From Terriglobia bacterium (GTDB lineage: Bacteria; Acidobacteriota; Terriglobia; UBA7540): 64,000 bases of DNA. Made by a program: the position numbers and the translations under genes. Shown piece after piece: positions 42,982-50,663 of the stretch (positions are counted from its first letter, which is position 1; each line of letters starts with the position of its first letter). The notes under the pieces are model-generated. The model did no database searches. It had not been told where the DNA came from and saw only the letters and a list, made by a program, of their open reading frames with translations. The stretch spans positions 248,001-312,000 of the forward strand of contig DASTAW010000048.1 in assembly GCA_035712365.1 (NCBI GenBank), in the 5' to 3' direction.

Positions 42982-43115
42982 TATTGCTCCGGACGCATAG
43001 TGTCGATCTTAACCATTATAAGTCAGCCCGAAAGGGCTAACAACTGAAAGGAATGAGCGGATTGAAGGACAAATCGGATTGCAGGCTCCCGAGAGGCTCA
43101 AACCAGGGAAAACTG

Positions 43116-43142
43116 CTTGACCCAATTTAACCTTTGGTCAAG
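43116..43142. promoter_or_regulatory. Inverted repeat upstream of FecR-domain gene
   Basis: CTTGACC (43116-43122) and GGTCAAG (43136-43142) form a perfect 7-bp inverted repeat with 13-bp spacer, 22 bp before the start of the FecR-domain gene. TTGACC within the left arm could be a -35, but no clear -10 is present at 16-18 bp. An operator or a promoter is possible. Confidence 0.35.
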
Positions 43143-43164
43143 AATGCTCTAGGGTGTTGGCCGA

Positions 43165-44463
43165 ATGGCTCTGAAATCACGAGTTTCAGGCCCCGAACAA
43201 GGACATAAAGTCGAGGTCGAATGGACGACCGTCAGCTATCGCACCATCGCTTTCTATGCTGTGCTCGGCCTGGTCGCGGTGGGTTTTATCCTCTACCTTA
43301 TAGCGCCGGATTACTTTGCCCGGAGGGCCCGAGGCGCGCTCGACGCCCTGACGGCGGGGGTGGTGGAGAATGGAGCGGCAAACGATGCGTCGTCAAAGCG
43401 CGATGCACACTTCGTGAACCTTGACGGGACGGTCCGCGTAAAGAAGGCCCAGTCGCCTCAATGGGTGCAGGCGAATTACAATACCAATCTCGCCACCGGA
43501 GACTTCATCCAGACCGGCAGCGACGGAGTGGCCAGAATCATTTTTGCAGACGGGACCAATTACGTCATTAAGCCAGACTCCCTGATTGCAGTGGAGGAAA
43601 GCGGCGAAGACCCGGTGACCCGGGCGACGCGGGTGTCCGTGCAGGTAACTTCCGGCGCCGTAGACCTGTCCACGGGAAAGTTTGAGGTCCCGGGTTCCAC
43701 CTCCAAAGTGGCCTTCGCGGATGCGCTGGCCAGCCTGGGCGAGGAAAGCCGTGCCGTGGTGCAGAACGATCCAAAGCGGAACATCCACCAGATGACCATG
43801 GACCAGGGCGACGCGCGCCTGACTCGAGGGTCAACCACTGTGCAACTGGGACAATATGACAAGGTAGCTTTCTCCGCCAGCCGGCCCGGCCTGCTTCGTG
43901 AGAAGGTGATTGCGCCGCCGGACCTCTTGTTGCCCGCCAACATGGCCCTGAGCGTCGTCCAGAATACGCGATCAACCAGAATTGAATTCAGGTGGTCAGC
44001 CGTGGAGGGCGCCCGGGCATACGTGCTGGAGGTTTCGCCTTCCGGCATGTTCTCGAACCTGGTGGTGAACCGGAAAGTGGAGGGGACCTCGGCGGAGGTG
44101 TCGGGGCTTGACGAAGGGGTTTACTATTGGCTTGTTAAGTCGATCGACGGGAGCGGGAATGAGAGCCAGCCGTCCCTGCCCAACCGGTTCGACCTTGTTC
44201 AGCAGATTTCAGAAAACCACCAGGCGTTTCTCGAGGTCACGAACATCACCCAGCACGGCCGCGTCGTGGAAGTTGTGGGCCGCACGGAACCGGGTTCCAC
44301 GGTGATTATCAACAATCAGCAGGTGTTTAATATTGCGGCGGACGGGACGTTCCGGCACTTTACGTCTCCGCTGGCCAGAAAGGGCTCAAACCAGATCACG
44401 ATTACGGCGCAGGACCGGAAAGGCAATACCAAGACCATCCGCAAAGCGGTCGTGATCGAGTAG
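43165..44463 (+). CDS. FecR-domain membrane protein with FN3/Big-type domains
   Basis: A 432-residue protein with one transmembrane helix (AFYAVLGLVAVGFILYLIAP, residues 28-47) and an extracytoplasmic part. A FecR domain (FVNLDGTVRVKKAQSPQWVQA, GDFIQTGSDGVARIIFADGTNYVIKPDS) occupies about residues 88-145. A fibronectin type III-like unit follows (STRIEFRWSAVEGARAYVLEVS, VYYWLVKSID) and a C-terminal glucodextranase/Big-like repeat (GRTEPGSTVIINNQQV, GSNQITITAQDRKGN). It precedes mreB by 47 bp on the same strand. FecR domains without a sigma factor partner are common in Acidobacteriota; a role in sensing or supporting the cell-wall machinery is inferred. Confidence 0.78.
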   Translation: MALKSRVSGPEQGHKVEVEWTTVSYRTIAFYAVLGLVAVGFILYLIAPDYFARRARGALDALTAGVVENGAANDASSKRDAHFVNLDGTVRVKKAQSPQWVQANYNTNLATGDFIQTGSDGVARIIFADGTNYVIKPDSLIAVEESGEDPVTRATRVSVQVTSGAVDLSTGKFEVPGSTSKVAFADALASLGEESRAVVQNDPKRNIHQMTMDQGDARLTRGSTTVQLGQYDKVAFSASRPGLLREKVIAPPDLLLPANMALSVVQNTRSTRIEFRWSAVEGARAYVLEVSPSGMFSNLVVNRKVEGTSAEVSGLDEGVYYWLVKSIDGSGNESQPSLPNRFDLVQQISENHQAFLEVTNITQHGRVVEVVGRTEPGSTVIINNQQVFNIAADGTFRHFTSPLARKGSNQITITAQDRKGNTKTIRKAVVIE

Positions 44464-44510
44464 CAAAAACCGAATCGCTATTCGTTTCCAGAAAGGGACC
44501 CGTTAAAAGA

Positions 44511-45536
44511 ATGAGTTTTCGTTCTCTCTTCAGCGTTTTTTCTTCAGACCTGGCCATTGATCTCGGCACGGCCAACACCCTGGTTTTTGCGAAAGGGAAG
44601 GGCGTGATCGTCAACGAGCCCTCGATTGTCGCCATCAACAAGGTCAACGGCGACATCGAGGCTGTGGGCCGCGATGCCAAGGAGATGCTGGGGCGCACGC
44701 CCGGCAACATTGTGGCCATCCGCCCCCTGAAAGACGGCGTGATTGCAGACTTCAAAGTAACCGAGAAGATGCTGAATCATTTCATCCAGAAGGCGCACAA
44801 CCGCAAAGTTTTTGTCCATCCGCGCATCGTGATCGGCGTGCCCTCGGAAATCACCCAGGTGGAAAAACGCGCCGTGCAGGACTCGGCGTTCCGGGCCAAG
44901 GCCAGCGAAGTCTATCTGGTGGAACAGGGCATGATGGCCGCCATCGGTTCCGGCCTGCCCATCACCGAACCTTCCGGCAGCATGATCGTGGACGTCGGCG
45001 GAGGCACCACCGACATCGCGGTGATTTCGCTTTCGGGCATTGTGTACAGCCGGTCGGTGCGGGTTGCCGGAAACGAAATGGACGAGGCCATCACCGCCTA
45101 TTTGAAGCGCCGTTACAACCTGCTGGTGGGCGAGCGTACGGCCGAGGGGATCAAGATGGAAATCGGCTCCGCCTATCCGCTGGAAAAGCCCCAGACCATG
45201 GAGATCAAGGGGCGGCATCTGCTGGAAGGCGTTCCCAAAACCATCACCATCGACGATTCAGAAATCCGCGACGCGCTCTCGGAATGCGTCGCCACCATCG
45301 TCAACGCCATCCGCGTGGCGCTGGAGCGAACGCCGCCGGAACTCTCCGCGGACATTTCAGACCGCGGCATCGTGATCACCGGCGGAGGCGCTCTGCTGAA
45401 AAATCTTGACAAGCGCATCCGCGAGGAAACCGGCCTGCCCGTTTCGATTGCCGAGGACCCGCTGGCATCCGTGGTTCTGGGAACGGGACGAATGTTAACT
45501 GATTTTAACCTGCTGCGGCGGGTTGCTATAGAATAG
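44511..45536 (+). CDS. mreB: Rod shape-determining actin homologue MreB
   Basis: A 341-residue bacterial actin that guides the elongasome. SSDLAIDLGTANTLVFAKGKGVIVNEPS is the phosphate 1 loop, VDVGGGTTDIAVISLSGIV the phosphate 2 loop with the catalytic Asp region, and ITGGGALLKNLDKRI near the C-terminus the adenosine motif. The membrane-binding N-terminal amphipathic stretch (SFRSLFSVFSSD) is present. The order mreB-mreC-mreD-mrdA-rodA follows directly, all on the plus strand, so they form the cell-shape operon. Confidence 0.97.
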   Translation: MSFRSLFSVFSSDLAIDLGTANTLVFAKGKGVIVNEPSIVAINKVNGDIEAVGRDAKEMLGRTPGNIVAIRPLKDGVIADFKVTEKMLNHFIQKAHNRKVFVHPRIVIGVPSEITQVEKRAVQDSAFRAKASEVYLVEQGMMAAIGSGLPITEPSGSMIVDVGGGTTDIAVISLSGIVYSRSVRVAGNEMDEAITAYLKRRYNLLVGERTAEGIKMEIGSAYPLEKPQTMEIKGRHLLEGVPKTITIDDSEIRDALSECVATIVNAIRVALERTPPELSADISDRGIVITGGGALLKNLDKRIREETGLPVSIAEDPLASVVLGTGRMLTDFNLLRRVAIE

Positions 45537-45682
45537 AAGGTCCTCCGGGCTGCCGGACCAGAGACCCCGGCGCCTGGAAGGAATGGCCGGCGCCGAGAAA
45601 GGAACGGAGCGATAGACGACGAAAGGCGCGACCTGTAAGCACTCTTCAGTGATCTGCCAGGGCCCGGATTGAAGCGGCTGCA

Positions 45683-46576
45683 TTGAAACGAACTGCCTTT
45701 GCACAATTCGACAAGAGCGCCTGGCTGCCGGACGTTGTAGTAAGGCACGCGTCCTTTTTTGTGCTGCTGGGAGTTCTGCTCGCCCAGCTTCTGCTGCTCT
45801 CGATTCAGGTCACGCGAAACCAGAACGTAAAGCTCATCAACGTCTGGGCCGCGGAATCTTTCGGTCCTTTTGAGCGCGGCTTGCACGGCGCCATCGGAGG
45901 CACGGTGGAAGCCTGGGCATCCGTTCACGACCTGTGGGCTTACAAGCAGGCCAACAAGCAACTGGGTTCAGAACTGGTGGTTGCCCGGTCGCGGATTCAG
46001 CAGCTCTCAGAACGAGCTTCTGAGGTAGACCGGCTGAAAGCCCTGCTGCAATTCAAGGAACAATCGCCTTACAAGACCGTCGCTGCGCAGGTGATTGCCG
46101 CAAGTCCGCAAGACAGTTCCAACACGATCACCATTGACCGGGGCAAGGATGCGGGCATTGAAGCTGATATGCCCGTCATTACGCCGGAAGGCGTAGTGGG
46201 CAAGGTTGTCACCGCTTATGCCCATACGGCGCAGATCCTGCTGATCACGGACAGCATGAGCGGCGTCGGCTGCATGTTGGAGGAAAGCCGCATCCAGGGG
46301 GTTTTGAAGGGCGGCAGCCGGAACCAGTGCGAACTTCATTACGTGATGGACGACCAGAAAGTGCCTGCCGGCGAGGCCGTCATCACCTCCGGCCTGGACC
46401 AGGTTTATCCCAAGGGCCTGCTGGTGGGACACGTCGTCCGCTCGGAAGAGGGCAACATTTACCGGCAGATTACCGTGAAGCCGGCAGCTTCCCTCAACCG
46501 GCTCGAGAACGTTCTGGTCCTTTTCAAGCCAGCCACGGCGCAGGAAGAAGAAGTGGCGCAACACGGGCGTCGATAA
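45683..46576 (+). CDS. mreC: Rod shape-determining protein MreC
   Basis: A 297-residue bitopic inner-membrane protein of the elongasome. A short cytoplasmic tail and one helix (FFVLLGVLLAQLLLLSIQV) are followed by a coiled coil (ANKQLGSELVVARSRIQQLSERASEVDRLKALLQF) and the double beta-barrel MreC domain (VAAQVIAASPQDSSNTITIDRGKDAGIEADMPVITPEGVVGKV). It links MreB to PBP2 and RodA. The reading starts at TTG 45683, since no ATG or GTG occurs nearby in frame before the conserved transmembrane region. It follows mreB after 146 bp. Confidence 0.92.
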   Translation: MKRTAFAQFDKSAWLPDVVVRHASFFVLLGVLLAQLLLLSIQVTRNQNVKLINVWAAESFGPFERGLHGAIGGTVEAWASVHDLWAYKQANKQLGSELVVARSRIQQLSERASEVDRLKALLQFKEQSPYKTVAAQVIAASPQDSSNTITIDRGKDAGIEADMPVITPEGVVGKVVTAYAHTAQILLITDSMSGVGCMLEESRIQGVLKGGSRNQCELHYVMDDQKVPAGEAVITSGLDQVYPKGLLVGHVVRSEEGNIYRQITVKPAASLNRLENVLVLFKPATAQEEEVAQHGRR

Positions 46577-46683
46577 GGACGGGGCCGGGAACGTCTGCCT
46601 TGCCAGCCCAATCGCATTCTTAGCGGCGGCCGGGCCGTTTGTTTCCTGAATCCCGTTGCGCATAACGGGCCAATGCACCGCGG

Positions 46684-47205
46684 GTGGATGAAATGGAGCT
46701 CTACCGCCATCGACCGAAAGAGGCTTTCCGGGCCCACCCTGTAGTCCTGTCACTGATTGTTTTCGCCAGCCTCCTGCTGGAAGTCACGCTGCCGCCCGCC
46801 CTGCCGGTCGCCCGGCTGTTTCAGCTTCCCCTGCTCGTCACCATTTATTTCTCGATGATCCGGGAGAACCAGGTGTTTGGCACGGCCTTTGGCACCATCG
46901 TGGGACTGCTGGAAGACGCGCTCTCGCACGGTTACCTGGGCCAGATGGGTATGGCCAAGGCCCTGGTGGGCTATCTGGCCGCAACGGCGGGGCTGAAGCT
47001 CGAATTCGATAACCTTCTGGTGCGGGGATTTCTAATTGGCGCACTCGTTGCCGTCCACAACAGCTTTGTTTATCTGCTGACCCGCCAACTGCTGGGCTTG
47101 CCAGCCCCCTTTGAGCCTCTCCACATTTTGACCAGCACGCTGGTTAACGTCGCCCTCGGCCTGGCTCTGTTTCCCCTGTTCGACCGCCTCAGAAAGAGGG
47201 CCTGA
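46684..47205 (+). CDS. mreD: Rod shape-determining protein MreD
   Basis: A 173-residue polytopic membrane protein of the elongasome. About five hydrophobic helices alternate with short loops, with the family-like 'TAFGTIVGLLEDALS...GYLGQMGMAKALVGYL' pattern (residues 60-95). LFPLFDRLRKRA closes the protein. It has little sequence conservation, but its length, topology and position between mreC and mrdA support the call. Translation may begin with GTG at 46684 or with ATG at 46693. Confidence 0.88.
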   Translation: MDEMELYRHRPKEAFRAHPVVLSLIVFASLLLEVTLPPALPVARLFQLPLLVTIYFSMIRENQVFGTAFGTIVGLLEDALSHGYLGQMGMAKALVGYLAATAGLKLEFDNLLVRGFLIGALVAVHNSFVYLLTRQLLGLPAPFEPLHILTSTLVNVALGLALFPLFDRLRKRA

Positions 47206-47391
47206 AATTACAGCTCGCGAAGCGGGGACAATTGCTTTATTTTGCTCAGGCTGGTGTGTTATCGTGTGGGCTGGTTGGGAGGGGAAATTCTGTATTGCTC
47301 CTTGCCGCGCCGGTCATCGGGATGAAATCCGGACGCGAGAGGAGTGGCGGCCCTGTTGTCTCTGAAGGACGCCTGACGGAAGTTTCTGGTA

Positions 47392-49278
47392 ATGCAGGTT
47401 CGATTCCCCGAGGACGAGCGGTTTCCCTCCTGGAAGATTACCTTCCTCGAATATTTCGTCGCGGCGGCCTTTATCGGTCTGCTGGTGGGTTACTGGCGCC
47501 TGCAGGTCGGGCAGCACGTGCAAATGCTGGAACAGGCCGAGCACAACCGGATTCGCGAGCTTCCCATCATTGCTCCACGGGGCCGCATCCTTGACCGGCA
47601 GGGGCGCGTCCTGGTGGACAACTTCCCGTCGTTTACCATCCTGCTAAATCGCGAAAACGCTTCGCAACTCCGCGATGCCCATCTTGAGAAGCTCTCCCGG
47701 GCACTGGACCTTGATCCTGGCGATGTCGAGGACATGGTGAAGCGCTCCGTGAAGCTGCCCCGTTACCAGCCCATCGTGCTGAAGCAGGCGGCCACCTTGA
47801 AGGACGTTGCCTTCATTGACGCGCACCGGTCCGAGCTGCCTGAAGTCGACGTCATCCAATCACAGCAGCGTTTTTATCCCAAGCATAGCGTCGCCTCGGC
47901 GGTGTTGGGCTACGTCGGGGAAGTATCTCAGGCTGACCTGGCGCGGCCCGGAGCAAATTACCGCGCCGGCGACCTGATCGGAAAATTCGGCATCGAGAGG
48001 GAATACAATTCCATCCTGCGCGGGCGCGACGGGATGAAGCGCGTGGTGGTCAACAGCCGCGGCCAGGAAGTTGGAACGCTTGGAACGGTAAACGCACTGC
48101 CGGGCCACGATCTGCGTTTGACGTTGGATCTGGACGTGCAACTCACCGCCGAAGCCGCGCTGGGAGACAGGCCGGGCGCCGTGGTGGCGCTGGATCCGCG
48201 CACCGGAGAAGTGCTGGCCATGGTCAGCCATCCTACCTTTGATCCCAATGACTTCACGCACCACATCCCCGTGGCGACCTGGAAGCAGCTCACCAGTGAC
48301 CCGATGCATCCGCTGATGAACAAGGCGATCCAGGCGCAGCTTGCGCCGGGGTCGATCTTCAAAATCATTACAGGGACTGCGGCGCTCGAGACCGGGACCA
48401 TCACGCCGGACTTCAAGGTCCTCTGCGACGGCAAAGTGACCATATACGGACACACGTATCACGACTGGACGTGGTGGACGCTCCACGGAGGCCACGGGAC
48501 CGTCGATCTCCATCGAGGGATTGTGGTTTCCTGCGATGTCTACTTTTATACGCTGGGCAAGATGCTGGGCATCGACAAGATCGACTACTTTGCCGAACGC
48601 CTGGGTCTGGGCCATCGGACAGGCATTGATCTTCCGGACGAGGATGCCGGACTGATCCCGTCGCCGGCCTGGGTCCGAAAGGTTTTTCACCACCCCTGGT
48701 GGCCGGGCGTCACCATGTCCGTTGCCATCGGACAGGGGGCCGTGCAGGCTACGCCCTTGCAGATTGCGTACGTGATTGGGGGCATCGCATCGGGCGGCGA
48801 CTTTGCGCGGCCTCATCTGGCATTTGGCCGGGAGCTTGAAAATCTGGGCGTCGATCCACCGGCGAATTCCACCGTGCGCTTTCCGCTTCATGAGAGTACG
48901 GTGCAGGCCGTGACCAGCGCGATGTGGGGCGTCGTGAATGAACCCGGAGGAACCGGAGCAAGCGCCCGGTGCCAGGGGCTGAACGTCGCCGGAAAGACGG
49001 GGACCGCCCAGGTGGTCAGCACCAGCCTGGAGGCGGCCTCCCACAACGCGGAATACAGGAACAACGCCTGGTTTGTGGGCTATTCGCCCTCGCCGGACCC
49101 CGGCATTGTGGTGGCTGTCCTGGTGATGCAGGGTGAACACTCCTCGGTGGCGGCGCCCATAGCCGGGGATGTCATCAGGGCGTATTACCATGAGAAAGGC
49201 CAGGCGCCGAATCCAGACCAGTTAGTGAGCCAGGTGACCGGCAAAGCGAAGCCGGGGGCCGCGCCCCGGCAGCCCTGA
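47392..49278 (+). CDS. mrdA: Penicillin-binding protein 2 (peptidoglycan transpeptidase)
   Basis: A 628-residue class B penicillin-binding protein for side-wall peptidoglycan crosslinking. One N-terminal transmembrane helix (EYFVAAAFIGLLVGYWRLQ) precedes the pedestal domain (RGRILDRQGRVLVDNFPSF near residue 63). The transpeptidase domain contains the active-site SxxK box in LAPGSIFKIITG, SCD in IVVSCDVYFYTLG, and KTG in VAGKTGTAQVV. Such proteins work as a pair with RodA, whose gene starts 16 bp downstream. The start at 47392 (MQVRFPEDERFPSW) is consistent with a short cytoplasmic tail. Confidence 0.95.
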   Translation: MQVRFPEDERFPSWKITFLEYFVAAAFIGLLVGYWRLQVGQHVQMLEQAEHNRIRELPIIAPRGRILDRQGRVLVDNFPSFTILLNRENASQLRDAHLEKLSRALDLDPGDVEDMVKRSVKLPRYQPIVLKQAATLKDVAFIDAHRSELPEVDVIQSQQRFYPKHSVASAVLGYVGEVSQADLARPGANYRAGDLIGKFGIEREYNSILRGRDGMKRVVVNSRGQEVGTLGTVNALPGHDLRLTLDLDVQLTAEAALGDRPGAVVALDPRTGEVLAMVSHPTFDPNDFTHHIPVATWKQLTSDPMHPLMNKAIQAQLAPGSIFKIITGTAALETGTITPDFKVLCDGKVTIYGHTYHDWTWWTLHGGHGTVDLHRGIVVSCDVYFYTLGKMLGIDKIDYFAERLGLGHRTGIDLPDEDAGLIPSPAWVRKVFHHPWWPGVTMSVAIGQGAVQATPLQIAYVIGGIASGGDFARPHLAFGRELENLGVDPPANSTVRFPLHESTVQAVTSAMWGVVNEPGGTGASARCQGLNVAGKTGTAQVVSTSLEAASHNAEYRNNAWFVGYSPSPDPGIVVAVLVMQGEHSSVAAPIAGDVIRAYYHEKGQAPNPDQLVSQVTGKAKPGAAPRQP

Positions 49279-49293
49279 GGTTGGCGGCAGTTC

Positions 49294-50382
49294 ATGCGAA
49301 ATTCGTTCAATTTTCATGATTTTGACTGGGTCCTGTTCGGGCTGGTGCTGCTGATTGCCGGCATTGGGCTCCTTGAAATTTACAGCACTACCACACTGAC
49401 GCCGCTGGCCGGCCAGTTTCAGAAGCAGATTTACTGGCTCCTGCTGGGCTGCGCCCTGACCGTGATCGTGAGCCAGTTGGATTACCATCTGGTTCTGGCC
49501 CATATTCCCTGGATTTATTTTCTCGCCGTGCTCACCCTGGGCGCCGTTCTGCTGCTGGGGCCGCGCCTGGCCGGAACCCATCGGTGGATACAGGTGGGCG
49601 GGTTTACTTTACAGGTGTCAGAACTCGCCAAGTTGGTTATAATATTAGCGGTGGCCGCAGCGTTCACCAGGAGGCGAAACCGGGCCTTCACCTGGGGAGA
49701 ATTAGCCAGGCTGGGGCTCCTGGCCGGTGTGCCGGGAATCCTGGTTGCGCTGGAGCCGGATCTTGGGACCGCGTTGACCTTTCTGCCGATTGTGGCAGCA
49801 GGGGCATTCATGGCAGGCATCCGGCGCCGGCAAGTGATGGTTTTGGGACTGATAGGGATATTGGCATTGCCCGCCGGCTGGTTTGTGTTACGCCCTTACC
49901 AGCGTGAGCGGCTGGAAGCTTTTGTGCATCCCAAGCAGAACACCCAAGGCTCCAGTTACCAGGTAACCCAAACCAAGATAGCAATCGGCTCGGGTGGTTT
50001 GTGGGGCCGGGGACTTGGGAACGGCACCCAAAGCCAACTGGGGTTCATTCCGGTTTCCCACGCAGATGCCATTTTTGCCGCGTTTTCTGAAGAACGGGGC
50101 TTTATTGGCACGCTGGCCGTTTTTGTGCTTTATGCTATTCTGCTCTTGCGTTTGCTTGAAGGCGCAAGGACGGCGGCTGACCAGGCGGGAAGCTTCCTCC
50201 TGATCGGTTTCGCTTCGGTCCTGTTTTTTCAGGTTGCTGTAAACGTGGGGATGATGATTGGCCTGTTTCCAATCACCGGCATCCCGTTACCGCTCATGAG
50301 CGAGGGCGGGTCTTCGATGCTCTTTATTTTTCTGGGGCTCGGGCTCGTTATGAGCGTCAAGAAGCAACGGTTTGTGAATTAG
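49294..50382 (+). CDS. rodA: SEDS family peptidoglycan glycosyltransferase RodA
   Basis: A 362-residue polytopic membrane protein that polymerises glycan strands in the elongasome together with PBP2. Hallmarks are DFDWVLFGLVLLIAGIGLLEIYSTT at the N-terminus, RWIQVGGFTLQVSELAKLVII, ALEPDLGTALTFLPI, and SSYQVTQTKIAIGSGGLWGRGLGNGTQSQLGFIPVSHADAIFAAFSEERGFIG with the catalytic Asp region. A final GIPLPLMSEGGSSML motif is typical of the SEDS family. About ten helices are visible. It lies 16 bp after mrdA. Confidence 0.96.
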   Translation: MRNSFNFHDFDWVLFGLVLLIAGIGLLEIYSTTTLTPLAGQFQKQIYWLLLGCALTVIVSQLDYHLVLAHIPWIYFLAVLTLGAVLLLGPRLAGTHRWIQVGGFTLQVSELAKLVIILAVAAAFTRRRNRAFTWGELARLGLLAGVPGILVALEPDLGTALTFLPIVAAGAFMAGIRRRQVMVLGLIGILALPAGWFVLRPYQRERLEAFVHPKQNTQGSSYQVTQTKIAIGSGGLWGRGLGNGTQSQLGFIPVSHADAIFAAFSEERGFIGTLAVFVLYAILLLRLLEGARTAADQAGSFLLIGFASVLFFQVAVNVGMMIGLFPITGIPLPLMSEGGSSMLFIFLGLGLVMSVKKQRFVN

Positions 50383-50663
50383 CTGAAGATTGAACGCGAA
50401 AAGTGGCAGCAGCTTTTGGATTAAGTTTTCGGACCCAGATGTTTTGGGACGGCTCAAAGCAGCCGGATATTTTTTAGTGATGGTTCGGGCACGCTCACCC
50501 GAGGCCCGCACGGTCTGGTCGGGGACCTCCGGGAGGTTTCCCAAGACTGGCCGGACGTGCGTAGCGAAAGAAAGGGCGTGTGCGGCCGGACCCGGGACAA
50601 TCGAAGTTGATCTCCGCATTTGCGGATTGATCCTTCCCGATTGCCCGGTATAAAGGAGTTTCC

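Noticed and set aside
47380-47420. GGTTCGATTCCCC resembling a tRNA T-loop
   Set aside because: No acceptor stem, anticodon arm or CCA-compatible pairing could be built around it, and it lies at the start of mrdA.
47860-49191. A 443-residue frame opposite mrdA
   Set aside because: The sense strand has all penicillin-binding protein motifs; the antisense product is a shadow.
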